Shown: piece after piece, positions 1-8,292 of the stretch
Position numbering within the stretch: position 1 is the stretch's first letter
Layout: every line of letters begins with the position of its first letter
Assembly: GCF_034347405.1 (NCBI RefSeq)
Contig: NZ_CP133778.1
Location: 5,430,501-5,494,500, forward strand
Length of the DNA stretch: 64,000 bases
Origin: Pseudomonas sp. CCC3.1
GTDB taxonomy: Bacteria > Pseudomonadota > Gammaproteobacteria > Pseudomonadales > Pseudomonadaceae
Direction: 5' to 3'
Translations under genes and position numbers: made by a program
The notes under the pieces: model-generated
Database searches by the model: none
The model's input: only the letters and a program-made list of their open reading frames with translations
What the model was told of the DNA's origin: nothing

Positions 1-700
1 AAGACACAAAGTCGCCAATTGGCTGACTCAGCGCGCTGTTCCAGTATTGGTCGAAGCTGTGCCCCAATTGCTCGGCCACGGGGCCGACGCTGAGCAGGTC
101 GATGTCGGTGAAGTTCAAATCAGGCTGGGCATCGAAATATTCATCGCCCAGGTTGCGCCCGCCGACAATCGCCGCACTGTTGTCGGCCAGCCACAGCTTG
201 TTATGCATGCGCCGGTGCTGGCGCGAAAGATTGAACAGTCGGCCCATGGCGCGAGTCACACCCGTGCTGCGCCCCAACTGCAGGGGGTTGAACAGGCGGA
301 TTTGGATGTTGGGATGGGCCGCGAGGGTTGCCAGGATGTCGTCCAGGCCGTCGCTGGCGGTGTCGTCGAGCAGGATGCGCACCCGCACGCCGCGATCTGC
401 GGCTTTGAGCAACTCATCCACCAGCATGCGCGTGCTCAACCCGTCATGGACGATGTAGTACTGCAAGTCGAGGCTGGTTTGCGCGTTGCGAATCAGCTCG
501 GCGCGTGCTCTGAACGCTTCGCTGCTGTTGGGCAGCAAGCGAAACCCTGAACGGCCTTGATACGGTGCTGCCTGCGCCTGAATCGAACGGCCAAAGGCCG
601 AGTCCGAAGCTGGCAGCGACTGGCTCGGTGCGCGGTTTACTTCCAATGTGCTACAACCCCCCAGACACAACGCAAACAGCAACATGCACAGTGATTTCAA
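1..700 (-). CDS. Phospholipase D-family lipoprotein (cardiolipin synthase-like), 3' part off window
   Basis: The reading frame runs off the left edge, so only about 233 N-terminal residues are visible. It opens with a lipoprotein signal, MKSLCMLLFALCLGGCS, with the lipobox Cys at residue 16. An HKD motif follows (H166, K168, D173 in HNKLWLADN, then a GGRN stretch), which is the catalytic signature of the phospholipase D superfamily. Two HKD copies are usual, and the second would lie outside the window. Lipoproteins of this type resemble ClsC/YmdC, which make cardiolipin from phospholipids in the envelope. The start is a TTG at 700: an in-frame stop, shared with the end of the upstream regulator gene, lies just before it, and a later ATG at 685 would shorten the signal peptide too much. 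The ribosome site is weak. Family assignment is firm; substrate is inferred. Confidence 0.85.
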   Translation of the reverse strand, partial: MKSLCMLLFALCLGGCSTLEVNRAPSQSLPASDSAFGRSIQAQAAPYQGRSGFRLLPNSSEAFRARAELIRNAQTSLDLQYYIVHDGLSTRMLVDELLKAADRGVRVRILLDDTASDGLDDILATLAAHPNIQIRLFNPLQLGRSTGVTRAMGRLFNLSRQHRRMHNKLWLADNSAAIVGGRNLGDEYFDAQPDLNFTDIDLLSVGPVAEQLGHSFDQYWNSALSQPIGDFVS

Positions 701-715
701 CGTGTGGCGCCCCGT

Positions 716-2143
716 TTAGTGATCAGCGGCTTCAGCCAACAGCGCGCAGGCTGTTGCACCCACTTTGCGCACCGCGTCTTCAATCTGTTGCGTAGGTTTG
801 GCAGCGTAGTTCATTCGCAAGCAGTTACGGTACTTGCCCGACGCCGAAAAGATACTGCCCACGGCAATTTGTACCCCTTGCCCCAGCAGTGCGCGGTTGA
901 GGCGCAAGCTGTCAAAGCCCTCCGGCAGCTCAAGCCACAGCATAAAGCTGCCTTGAGGACGACTGGCGCGAGTGCCAGCAGGAAAATAGCGGCTGACCCA
1001 GCCCAGCATCAAGTCGCGATTGCGCTGGTAATGAGTGCGCATCTTGCGCAAATGCGGTTCGAAATGGCCGTTTTTCAAAAAGTCGGCAACGGCCAGTTGC
1101 GGCTGAGGTGCCGTTGAGCCGGTGCTGATGTATTTCATGTGCAGCACCCGCTCCAGATAACGCCCCGGCGCGACCCAGCCCACCCGCAAGCCGGGCGCCA
1201 GTGTTTTGGAAAACGAGCTGCACAGCAGCACCCGGCCATCATCGTCGAATGACTTGATGGTGCGCGGGCGCGGGTAGGTGTAGGCCAGTTCGCCATACAC
1301 ATCGTCTTCGATAATCGCCACGTCGAAGCGCTGCGCCAGTGTCACCAGCGCTCGTTTGCGCGACTCGGGCATGATGTAGCCCAGCGGGTTGTTGCAACTG
1401 GGCGTGAGCTGAATGGCCTTGATCGGCCACTGTTCCAACGCCAGCTCCAGGGCTTCGAGGCTGATACCGGTCAGCGGGTCGGTGGGGATCTCCAGCGCCT
1501 TCATGCCCAGGCCCTTGAGGGTTTGCATGGCGCCATGAAAACTCGGCGAGTCGACTGCCACAATGTCGCCCGGCTCACACACCGCCCGAATGCTGCACGA
1601 CAGCGCTTCATGGCAGCCGGTGGTGATCACCAGGTCTTCAGGCCCCAACTGGCAGCCCGAGTCGAGCAGCAAACGCCCCAACTGCTCACGCAGTGCCAGC
1701 ACCCCGTAGATGTTGTCGTAATACAGACCGGGCAAGTCCAGGCGACGGCTGATTTGCGCCAGGCTGCGCAACAGCGGCTTGATGGTGGGCGTGGTCACGT
1801 CTGGCATGCCACGCCCCAACTGAATTACGTCTTTTTGCGGCACAGAGCGCACCAGCTCCAGTACCTGTTCCCACTGCGAAATTTCAACCGGCCGTTGCGC
1901 CGGTTTCCCCATGCCCGGCAAGGCTGGCAGCTCACGTTCCATCGGCACAAAGTAGCCCGATTTGGGGCGCGGTGAGGCGAGGCCGTTGTCCTCCAGCAGC
2001 CGATACGCTTGCTGTACCGTGCTTAAACTCACGCCGTGTTCGGCGCTTAACGCCCGCACTGAAGGCAGGCGGTCGCCCGGCCGATAAAAGCCCTGTTCGA
2101 TGCGTGTGCCGAGCAGGTCGGCGAGATTAACGTAAAGGCTCAT
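716..2143 (-). CDS. MocR-type transcriptional regulator (GntR helix-turn-helix fused to aminotransferase fold)
   Basis: The 475-residue protein has a GntR winged-helix domain (about residues 5-75, with the typical RLPSVRALSAEHGVSLSTV recognition region) joined by a linker to a fold-type I aminotransferase domain (about 110-470). The PLP-binding lysine is K313 in SSFSKTLAPGLRVGW, and the substrate-contact asparagine lies in TPSCNNPLGY. MocR proteins use PLP or a PLP adduct as effector and regulate a neighbouring gene; GabR and PdxR are known examples. The gene is divergent from a DUF1127 peptide with a 170-bp gap, so that gap is the likely operator region. The target is unknown; the amine oxidase gene at 2627-3928 is a plausible candidate. 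It ends 16 bases before the phospholipase D-like gene. Confidence 0.92.
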   Translation of the reverse strand: MSLYVNLADLLGTRIEQGFYRPGDRLPSVRALSAEHGVSLSTVQQAYRLLEDNGLASPRPKSGYFVPMERELPALPGMGKPAQRPVEISQWEQVLELVRSVPQKDVIQLGRGMPDVTTPTIKPLLRSLAQISRRLDLPGLYYDNIYGVLALREQLGRLLLDSGCQLGPEDLVITTGCHEALSCSIRAVCEPGDIVAVDSPSFHGAMQTLKGLGMKALEIPTDPLTGISLEALELALEQWPIKAIQLTPSCNNPLGYIMPESRKRALVTLAQRFDVAIIEDDVYGELAYTYPRPRTIKSFDDDGRVLLCSSFSKTLAPGLRVGWVAPGRYLERVLHMKYISTGSTAPQPQLAVADFLKNGHFEPHLRKMRTHYQRNRDLMLGWVSRYFPAGTRASRPQGSFMLWLELPEGFDSLRLNRALLGQGVQIAVGSIFSASGKYRNCLRMNYAAKPTQQIEDAVRKVGATACALLAEAADH

Positions 2144-2312
2144 GGCGGGGCTCTCGAATGGGCGACCAGCACAGATAGGGCAAAAATGGAGGATTCAGCC
2201 CGTAAAAACCGTCATCTGTATGCAAGTAAAAACATATTGCTGAATCTGTCATGGTTTTCGGCGCAAGGCCATCATGCTGACTCCAAGCAACGGAGTCAAA
2301 AGGAGCTGCGTG

Positions 2313-2546
2313 ATGAATGGTTTGAGCGATGTACGTCTGACATTACACGGTCCGCAATTGCTGGCCGAACACGAGGCCCGTCAAATCGTCAGAGCGCCCA
2401 CCGGTCTGGGTCGTTGGGGTTTGTATTGGCACCGCGCCCGCACCCGCCGTGCCTTGCTTAAGCTGGACGCGCAGCAACTGCGGGACGTGGGCTTGAGTGC
2501 CGAAATGGCCCGGGACGAAGGCTGCAAACCGTTTTGGCGCCCGTGA
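2313..2546 (+). CDS. DUF1127 small basic protein
   Basis: This 77-residue protein ends in a DUF1127 (YjiS-like) segment, roughly residues 32-77: a WxLYWHRARTRRALLKL helix, then LRDVGLS and a short C-terminal stretch ending FWRP. DUF1127 peptides are arginine-rich and short; some bind RNA or affect phosphate and carbon metabolism in alphaproteobacteria, but no function is established in Pseudomonas. I chose the ATG at 2313 because AGGAG at 2301-2305 sits eight bases upstream. An in-frame ATG at 2274 has no ribosome site. It is divergent from the MocR regulator and is followed by a palindromic repeat and the convergent amine oxidase gene. Regulation by the MocR protein is likely from position only. 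Confidence 0.8.
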   Translation: MNGLSDVRLTLHGPQLLAEHEARQIVRAPTGLGRWGLYWHRARTRRALLKLDAQQLRDVGLSAEMARDEGCKPFWRP

Positions 2547-2561
2547 TACAGCCCAAACTTT

Positions 2562-2618
2562 CCGTAGGGGCGAACTTTTAAAAGATCAAAAGATCGCGAG
2601 GCAAGCTCGCTCCTACGG
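2562..2618. repeat. Family A palindromic repeat, left arm degenerate
   Basis: The right arm (AGATCGCGAGGCAAGCTCGC followed by TCCTACGG) is intact. The left arm has lost the GAGCTTGCCTCGCGAT portion and reads only CCGTAGGGGCGAACTTTT. It lies between the convergent ends of the DUF1127 and amine oxidase genes, where it could act as a two-way transcript end. Confidence 0.75.
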
Positions 2619-2626
2619 GGGATGGG

Positions 2627-3928
2627 TCAGCCCAGTTCTTTCAAGCGGTGCCACAGCATGCCCAGCGCCAGCAAGGGTGAGCGCAGGTATTTGCCGCCTG
2701 GGAAGGTGATGTGCGGGACTTTGGCAAACAGGTCGAACCCCGTGCTCTGTTGGCCACTGATGGCCTCGGCCAGCAGCTTGCCCGCCAGGTGCGTGGCATT
2801 CACCCCGTGGCCTGAGTACGCCTGTGCGTAATACACGTTGGGTTGATCGCTGAGGCGACCAATCTGTGGCAAACGGTTGGCACCGATGCCGATCATGCCG
2901 CCCCATTGGTAATCAATTCTTGCGTCCTTAAGGTGCGGGAACACGTCCAGCATCTTGGGCCGCATATAGGCGGCAATGTCTTGCGGGTCGCGGCCCGAGT
3001 AATGGCACGCGCCGCCGAACAGCAAGCGACGGTCAGCCGACAGCCGGTAGTAATCCAGCGCCACGCGCTGATCGCACACCGCCATGTTTTGCGGGAGCAA
3101 GGCGTGGGCCTGGGCTTCGCTCAATGGCTCAGTGGCGATGATGTAACTGCCCGCTGGCAGGACCTTGCCGCTGAGCTGCGGGTTCAAGTCCTTGAGGTAA
3201 GCGTTGCAGCCCAGCACCAGGCTTTTGGCTCGCACCGAGCCTTGGGCGGTGTGGACGCGCACTTCAGGGCCGTAATCGATGCGGGTGACGCTGGAGTTTT
3301 CAAACAGCTTCACGCCCAGTTGGGTCGCGGCGGCGGCTTCGCCCAGCGCCAGGTTGAGTGGGTGCAGGTAGCCCGAACCCATGTCGACAAAGCCGCCGAC
3401 GTAGCGGTCCGAGCCCACCACGCTGCGCACTTCGTTGGCTTGCAGCAGACGGGTTTCATGGCGATAGCCCAAACCGCGCAGCTCTTCGGATTCTTCGGCA
3501 AAGCCTTCAAGGTCGCGGGGTTTGTTGGCCAGGTCGCAGTAACCCCAGGTCAGGTCGCAGGCAATGTTGAAACGCTCGACGCGCTGGCGAACGATTTCCA
3601 CTGCCTCCAGCCCCATCAGTTTCATCTGCCGCACGCCCTCTTTGCCGATCACCCCTTCGAACTGATCCAGGCCATGACCAACGCCGCGAATCAGTTGCCC
3701 GCCGTTGCGTCCGCTGGCGCCCCAGCCGATTTTGTGAGCTTCGAGCAGGACGACGCTCATGCCGCGCTCGGCCAGTTCCAGCGCAGTGTTGAGCCCGGAA
3801 AAACCACCGCCGACCACGCACACGTCAGCCACCAGTTCGCCTTGCAACACCGGATGGTCGGGCTGCGGCAGGCTGCTGGCGGCGTAATAAGAAGCGGTGT
3901 GCTGGCTGCGCTGATCCGGGGCGCTCAT
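2627..3928 (-). CDS. FAD-dependent amine oxidoreductase, gamma-glutamylputrescine oxidase (PuuB)-like
   Basis: The protein has 433 residues and the DAO fold. An N-terminal dinucleotide-binding motif, CVVGGGFSGLNTALELAERG, lies near residues 35-55, followed by GWGASGRNGGQ, typical of the sarcosine oxidase/PuuB group, and a C-terminal YAQAYSGHGVNATHLAGKL motif that closes over the FAD. Relatives oxidise gamma-glutamylated polyamines or other secondary amines, releasing an aldehyde and hydrogen peroxide. Pseudomonas carries several such paralogues (PauB), and the exact substrate cannot be read here. The gene stands alone: the Cys-cluster gene upstream is divergent and the DUF1127 gene downstream is convergent. 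The nearby MocR regulator is compatible with an amine-responsive unit. Confidence 0.85.
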   Translation of the reverse strand: MSAPDQRSQHTASYYAASSLPQPDHPVLQGELVADVCVVGGGFSGLNTALELAERGMSVVLLEAHKIGWGASGRNGGQLIRGVGHGLDQFEGVIGKEGVRQMKLMGLEAVEIVRQRVERFNIACDLTWGYCDLANKPRDLEGFAEESEELRGLGYRHETRLLQANEVRSVVGSDRYVGGFVDMGSGYLHPLNLALGEAAAATQLGVKLFENSSVTRIDYGPEVRVHTAQGSVRAKSLVLGCNAYLKDLNPQLSGKVLPAGSYIIATEPLSEAQAHALLPQNMAVCDQRVALDYYRLSADRRLLFGGACHYSGRDPQDIAAYMRPKMLDVFPHLKDARIDYQWGGMIGIGANRLPQIGRLSDQPNVYYAQAYSGHGVNATHLAGKLLAEAISGQQSTGFDLFAKVPHITFPGGKYLRSPLLALGMLWHRLKELG

Positions 3929-4075
3929 GTGCGTAATCCTGATTGTTTATGTTTGGAAAATTTTACGGAGCATAAGCCGTGCCAATCCCGAGGGGCAAGA
4001 ACAGCCGTACGGTGCTGTCTAGCGCGGGGATTTTCAGGCAGACTCTGTGCCCTTTTCAAAGCCGGGAAGCCGTGG

Positions 4076-4429
4076 ATGAGCTGCAACAGTCACAAAATTC
4101 GCTTTCTCAGGCAGCAAATCCCGTCGTTTGATTGCGTGCCGGGTTGTCATGACTGCTGTGGGCCTGTGACCACGTCATCTGAAGAAATGGCCCGCCTTCC
4201 GCGCAAGACGGCTGCCGAGCAAGAAGCGGCGATGGACGAGTTGAACTGTGTGCACCTGGGGCCAAACGGTTGCACGGTGTATGAAGAGCGCCCGTTAATC
4301 TGTCGTCTGTTTGGTACTACACCGACTCTGCCCTGCCCTAATGGCCGTCGCCCGGTGGAGATGATTCATCCCAGCGCCGAGAAGTTGGTGCATGAGTACA
4401 TCGCCAGTACGCGGCAAGTGCTGGTTTAA
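4076..4429 (+). CDS. YkgJ-family cysteine-cluster protein
   Basis: A 117-residue protein with the UPF0153/YkgJ pattern of a cysteine cluster: CVPGCHDCCG near residues 17-26, then CVHLGPNGCTVYEERPLICR near 59-78 and a further Cys shortly after. Proteins of this group are thought to bind zinc or an iron-sulfur cluster; the physiological role is unknown. The frame is open far upstream across the amine oxidase gene, so the start had to be chosen. The ATG at 4076 gives the normal family length and puts the first Cys cluster close to the N-terminus. It is divergent from the amine oxidase gene and convergent with the DUF2059 gene, whose end lies eight bases away. Confidence 0.85.
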   Translation: MSCNSHKIRFLRQQIPSFDCVPGCHDCCGPVTTSSEEMARLPRKTAAEQEAAMDELNCVHLGPNGCTVYEERPLICRLFGTTPTLPCPNGRRPVEMIHPSAEKLVHEYIASTRQVLV

Positions 4430-4437
4430 CGCGCGGG

Positions 4438-5190
4438 TTATTGGGTCAGGCTAGCCGTGCTTTGGCCCACCGCCAGTCCTGCCCTGATCGCTGCCAGCGC
4501 TGCCTGATAGTAGGTCCTGCCGTCCGGCGATTCAGCGAAGGTGGCGAATTCTTCCAGCTCCGGATCAGACAAGTCGCGGTACACAAAGAGCAAGGTGTTA
4601 TCCAGTTCGCTGGCAATTTGCTCCATCAGTCGTTGGCGCTGGCTATCCAGCATGCCTTGAGACTGGCCGCTGCCTAGCAGCCCGGGGATCATCGAACTCA
4701 AACTGTCAGCAGCGACCCCGGCAATGGCGAGCGTGACTTCCGCGCCCGCTTCACGCGCAGGCAAGGCGTTGGATAAATGGTTGATCAGCAATTGACGGGT
4801 GGCGCTGGCTTCAATGCGCGGCAAGCCTTGCGCGTGCTTGGCCAACTGATCGCGACGGGTGGCCAGGAGTTCTGCGGCCACAATTTTGCGCCCCAATGGT
4901 GACTGGAAAAAAGCCAGTGCCGGGTTGGGGTTGGGCAAGTGTTTGCGCATCTGCGCCTTGGCCCGTCGATCCATAGCGTCAGCGGCGAAACGCTGGCTGC
5001 TGTTGTTGACCAGCGCTTGATAAACCGCCGGTGGCAAATTGTTGCGGTAGCGTTCCTGGGCGGCGGTCAGGGCGTCATTGAAATGCGCGCGTTGCTCGGG
5101 CCAGCCAGCGCCGGTGAACAGGTCATCGAGGTTGTCTGCCCATGCGGGTAACGTACAAAACATCATTAACAGTAAAAACAAGCGGCGCAT
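4438..5190 (-). CDS. Exported DUF2059 protein
   Basis: The 250-residue product begins with a Sec signal peptide (MRRLFLLLMMFCTLPAWA, cleavage after residue 18). The C-terminal third carries the DUF2059 segment around LSDPELEEFATFAESPDGR, a helical domain common in exported proteobacterial proteins of unknown function. The body is rich in alpha-helix with no catalytic motif that I recognise. It is a single-gene unit, convergent with the Cys-cluster gene and divergent from the hydroxylase operon. A periplasmic structural or chaperone-like role is possible but not shown. Confidence 0.85.
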   Translation of the reverse strand: MRRLFLLLMMFCTLPAWADNLDDLFTGAGWPEQRAHFNDALTAAQERYRNNLPPAVYQALVNNSSQRFAADAMDRRAKAQMRKHLPNPNPALAFFQSPLGRKIVAAELLATRRDQLAKHAQGLPRIEASATRQLLINHLSNALPAREAGAEVTLAIAGVAADSLSSMIPGLLGSGQSQGMLDSQRQRLMEQIASELDNTLLFVYRDLSDPELEEFATFAESPDGRTYYQAALAAIRAGLAVGQSTASLTQ

Positions 5191-5341
5191 GAAGGACTCC
5201 TGTCAGCAGGGCGCTATTGTCCGGGTGTGGCCTAGGACTTGTCGAGAATTCGTCTCGCACCAAAGGCTTTAAATGACCAACTGAAATATTTCTGCGCGGC
5301 CAGCTAGGCGGAGCTGTCAGATTTTAAGGCGTGTCGATATT

Positions 5342-5977
5342 ATGCGCGGCATGCAAATACCCACTGATCACCCGCTGTTGCTACGCATCGTCGACGACCT
5401 GTACGCACAGGGTTGGTCGCAGCAAAACATCTTTCTGCCCGAGGCTTTGACTCTCGAACTGGCGGCTGAGTGCCATAAACGTTCCGCCCAGGGTGAATTG
5501 ACCCCGGCTGCCGTGGGACGTGGCCCGGCGCAAGAGGTCCGTGAGGGTATCCGCGGCGACCATATTCAATGGCTGGAGCCGGGAGAGGCTCTGGCCTGCG
5601 ACAGCTATCTAGGGTTAATGGAAAGCCTGCGAATCGCCATGAATCGCAGGCTTTTTTTGGGCCTGGAGGACTTTGAAAGCCATTTCGCGCTCTACCCGCC
5701 CGGCGCCTTTTACCTCAAGCACCTGGACCGTTTTCGCGACGATGACCGGCGCATGGTCTCGGCGGTGGTGTACCTCAATCAGGCCTGGTTGCCCGAACAC
5801 GGCGGGCATTTGCGTATGTACCTTGAGGGGGGCGTGGATTACGACGTGCTGCCGACGGGTGGCTGTCTGGTGGTTTTTCTCTCGGGTGAAATCCCCCATG
5901 AAGTGATGCCCGCCACGCGTGACCGTCTGTCGTTGACCGGCTGGTTCCGTCGGCGAGCGACCGAGGTGCTTTTATGA
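5342..5977 (+). CDS. 2-oxoglutarate/Fe(II) prolyl hydroxylase (PPHD-like)
   Basis: The 211-residue protein has the double-stranded beta-helix of 2OG-Fe(II) oxygenases. The iron triad is H127 and D129 in YLKHLDRF plus H186 in GEIPHEVMP, and R195 is placed to bind 2-oxoglutarate. Length and motif spacing match the EGLN/PHD-like group that includes Pseudomonas PPHD, reported to hydroxylate a proline in the switch I region of elongation factor EF-Tu. I infer the same role here. Start: ATG 5342 is used; ATG 5351 would remove three residues and is equally possible. The stop overlaps the next gene by four bases (ATGA), so the two are translationally coupled. Confidence 0.85.
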   Translation: MRGMQIPTDHPLLLRIVDDLYAQGWSQQNIFLPEALTLELAAECHKRSAQGELTPAAVGRGPAQEVREGIRGDHIQWLEPGEALACDSYLGLMESLRIAMNRRLFLGLEDFESHFALYPPGAFYLKHLDRFRDDDRRMVSAVVYLNQAWLPEHGGHLRMYLEGGVDYDVLPTGGCLVVFLSGEIPHEVMPATRDRLSLTGWFRRRATEVLL

Positions 5978-6465
5978 GTTCTAAAGTGTTGGTCAGTCGC
6001 TGCCTGTTGGGTCACCGCGTGCGCTACGACGCCGGGGCCAGTGGCCCGTATGACCCATTAGTGAAGTGGCAGGATGAAGGTCGGGTGATTGCCTTGTGCC
6101 CCGAAGTGGCAGGCGGTTTGCCAATACCGCGTGCGGCGGCTGAAATCCCCGGCGGCCAAGGACTTGATGTGCTCAACGGCAGTGCGCCGGTGATGACCAC
6201 CGAGGGTGAAGACGTGACCGAAGCGTTTGTGTCGGGTGCGAATCAGGCGCTGGCCCTGGTCAAGCAACACAACATTCGCATTGCTGTCCTCAAGGCCAAC
6301 AGCCCGTCTTGCGGCAATCGATTGACCTATGACGGCACGTTCAGCGGTACCAAGGTTGCAGGCCAAGGCGTGACGGCTGCGTTGCTCAGCGCGGCCGGGG
6401 TCCAGGTCTTCAATGAGCTGGAACTGGCTGAGGCTGCCAAGGCGCTGGCCGAAATATCGTCATGA
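5974..6465 (+). CDS. DUF523 family protein (YbbK-like)
   Basis: A 163-residue DUF523 protein. Features of the family are SRCLLGHRVRYDA at the N-terminus, LCPEVAGGLPIPR near residue 45, and KANSPSCG near residue 108, with conserved cysteines in each. Function is unknown; the conserved cysteines suggest metal or cluster binding or a thiol-based reaction. Some homologues are fused to DUF1722. It is coupled to the prolyl hydroxylase by a four-base overlap, so it may act with it, although this link is positional only. A family C repeat starts three bases after its stop codon. Confidence 0.88.
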   Translation: MSSKVLVSRCLLGHRVRYDAGASGPYDPLVKWQDEGRVIALCPEVAGGLPIPRAAAEIPGGQGLDVLNGSAPVMTTEGEDVTEAFVSGANQALALVKQHNIRIAVLKANSPSCGNRLTYDGTFSGTKVAGQGVTAALLSAAGVQVFNELELAEAAKALAEISS

Positions 6466-6467
6466 CC

Positions 6468-6563
6468 CTGTAGTAGTCGCTGCCGCAGGCTGCGAAGGGT
6501 TGCGCAGCAACCCGTTTCTCAAAAGCGCCGCAGTCCCTTCGCAGCCTGCGGCAGCGGCTACAG
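6468..6563. repeat. Family C palindromic repeat
   Basis: The arms are CTGTAGTAGTCGCTGCCGCAGGCTGCGA and the reverse complement ending GCAGCGGCTACAG (about 27 bases each), separated by a core containing a second short inverted repeat around GGGTTGCGCAGCAACCC. The left arm carries a three-base TAG duplication compared with the copy at 15591. Confidence 0.85.
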
Positions 6564-6615
6564 TTTTACGAGGTGAGCGTGTAATATCCGGTGCCACTTT
6601 GCCCAGGGGATTCAT

Positions 6616-7347
6616 ATGAGCGACAAGCAGAAACCACAACCAACTGCCTCTACCGCCAGCCCTTCACCCGCCGAAAGCGCCGATGCAGCCTTGCACCATA
6701 TCGTTGATGGCTTTTTACATTTCCATCACGAAATCTTCCCTGAACAAGAAGCCTTCTTCAAAAAACTCGCCACGGCGCAAAGCCCGCGCGCGATGTTTAT
6801 TGCCTGCGCCGACTCGCGCATTGTCCCCGAGCTGATCACTCAAAGTGCCCCCGGCGATTTGTTCGTGACGCGTAACGTCGGCAACGTCGTGCCGCCTTAC
6901 GGACAGATGAACGGTGGCGTTTCGACCGCCATTGAGTACGCGGTGCTGGCACTCGGTGTGCAGCACATCATCATTTGCGGGCATTCGGATTGTGGCGCGA
7001 TGCGCGCCGTGCTCAACCCCGGCAGCCTGAAAAAGATGCCGACGGTAAAAGCCTGGCTCCACCATGTTGAAGTCGCGAAAACCATGGTCCAGGACAACTG
7101 CAACTGCGCCAATGAATCCGAAAGCATGCACGTGCTGACGGAAGAGAACGTCATCGCCCAGCTGCAACACTTGCGCACTCACCCGTCCGTGGCGTCGCGC
7201 ATGGCCAGCGGGCACTTGTTCATTCATGGCTGGGTCTACGACATCGAGACCAGCGAGATCAAAGCTTACGACGCGGATAAAGGCTGTTTCCTACCGCTGG
7301 ACGGGACCCATCCGATCCCGAGTGCGACGCCTAAAGCGCGTTTTTAA
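6616..7347 (+). CDS. Beta-class carbonic anhydrase
   Basis: The enzyme reversibly hydrates CO2 to bicarbonate. Zinc ligands C64, H123 and C126 and the D66-R68 dyad are all present (ACADSR and CGHSDCG), as is the TRNVGN motif near residue 85. The 243 residues include a longer N-terminal arm (about 25 residues rich in Pro, Ser and Ala) than most beta-carbonic anhydrases. In P. aeruginosa a beta-carbonic anhydrase lies beside the cox cluster, and here it is followed by the same kind of neighbours (7412-8924). It looks monocistronic. Cytoplasmic location is expected from the absence of a signal peptide. Confidence 0.93.
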   Translation: MSDKQKPQPTASTASPSPAESADAALHHIVDGFLHFHHEIFPEQEAFFKKLATAQSPRAMFIACADSRIVPELITQSAPGDLFVTRNVGNVVPPYGQMNGGVSTAIEYAVLALGVQHIIICGHSDCGAMRAVLNPGSLKKMPTVKAWLHHVEVAKTMVQDNCNCANESESMHVLTEENVIAQLQHLRTHPSVASRMASGHLFIHGWVYDIETSEIKAYDADKGCFLPLDGTHPIPSATPKARF

Positions 7348-7356
7348 ACGATCTGC

Positions 7357-7416
7357 TGTAGGCGCGATCTTTTGATCTTTTAAACGATCAAAAGATCGCG
7401 AGGCAAGCTCGTTACA
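7357..7416. repeat. Family A palindromic repeat, overlapping a stop codon
   Basis: The left arm is shortened (TGTAGGCGCGATCTTTTGATC) while the right arm keeps GATCGCGAGGCAAGCTCG and ends GTTACA. The last bases overlap the 3' end of the convergent gene at 7412-8059 and supply its final Leu codon and TAA stop. Confidence 0.75.
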
Positions 7417-8059
7417 GGTCTGGTGACAGCTTCAGTTCGACGCCCAGTTGCTTGGACAGGCATGGCCAGCGTTTCCACGCAGCCCCTGTGTCCGGGCTGG
7501 TGAGCTTTTCGCGATAAGCTTCGACCGACTCCAGAGAAAAGCTTTCATCATTGAGCATCTGCTCGACGGAGTGGTGCACGGCTTCGTCGAGCTGGTTGGC
7601 AAAGTCTTCACCAATCAACTGGTGAGCAATCAAGTTGGCCACAGTCATGTCCAGCGGAATCAGCGGCTGGCTAAAGTGCTTGATGTAGATATCGTTCACT
7701 TCTTCGACCAGCCGGTGTGCCAGGTAGGCCTCATCCAGCAGGCCTTCAAGCCCTTCGTGGCCGAGCAACTCTGGCGGTGGCTGAGTAAAAAACTGTTCGG
7801 CAATTTTCAGCACGGGTTTGATTTGTGATTCGATACCGGCTTCGCGAGCGACGTCATGGGCGGCATCAAGCAAGTCAGGCACCTGCTCAATATAGGCGCT
7901 GACAAAGCGGGTCAGCACTGCGTTCTTTTCCGCATCAGGCACGTGAATCGCCTTATGAAGGTGAGGGAACTGAACGCTCAGGTGCTGGGTAAGCAGGCCT
8001 GTTTTGGCATCAAGTGCTTGGGCACGCAAGATCTGCTCGCGGATGGCGGCGGTGTTCAT
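7412..8059 (-). CDS. Conserved Pseudomonas protein of unknown function
   Basis: A 215-residue soluble, acidic, mostly helical protein with no signal peptide, membrane span or catalytic motif that I recognise. In P. aeruginosa a protein of unknown function separates a carbonic anhydrase/sulfate permease pair from coxB, and this gene sits in the equivalent place. The downstream part of that locus is missing here. The start at 8059 has a purine-rich stretch (reverse of CTCCAGG) about eight bases upstream. The last codon and the stop come from an adjacent palindromic repeat, so the native C-terminus may have been altered. Function is not assigned. Confidence 0.8.
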   Translation of the reverse strand: MNTAAIREQILRAQALDAKTGLLTQHLSVQFPHLHKAIHVPDAEKNAVLTRFVSAYIEQVPDLLDAAHDVAREAGIESQIKPVLKIAEQFFTQPPPELLGHEGLEGLLDEAYLAHRLVEEVNDIYIKHFSQPLIPLDMTVANLIAHQLIGEDFANQLDEAVHHSVEQMLNDESFSLESVEAYREKLTSPDTGAAWKRWPCLSKQLGVELKLSPDL

Positions 8060-8159
8060 GGGAACTCCAGGGGGGCGCTGAACCAGGGGAAAGCTTCAAA
8101 AATAGCCTTCAACAAAGGAGGGCCTTTTTTTCAGGGGGCGTATTGTTATTCATTTTGTG

Positions 8160-8292
8160 ACCGGGCAGTGAGTGCCATTTGTCGCGGGAGTCAGGTTTTG
8201 CCGTGGCGCTGCGCCGCATACCGCGATCAACGTCTTCACGTACGCTGTATTTCACGTTGTTTATCAACCACTACGAAGTGTTGAGCTTATGA
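8160..8292 (+). pseudogene. Possible remnant of the 3' end of cyoE/ctaB (heme O synthase)
   Basis: Just before the Sco gene, two frames together resemble the last transmembrane helix of heme O synthase. One frame reads INVFTYAVFHVVY (about 8229-8267). The next reads TLFINHYEVLSL and ends at a TGA (8290-8292) that overlaps the Sco ATG as ATGA, the overlap expected of a coupled upstream gene. Heme O synthases commonly end in a stretch like FxYSIxYLxxLFxxLLVDHY. No start codon and no upstream coding region remain. This is a weak, pattern-based call, supported by cox-type neighbours on both sides; chance similarity cannot be excluded. Confidence 0.4.

Noticed and set aside
2843..4075. Upstream extension of the YkgJ-type protein
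   Set aside because: The frame stays open across the amine oxidase gene by chance; the real start at 4076 fits the family length.
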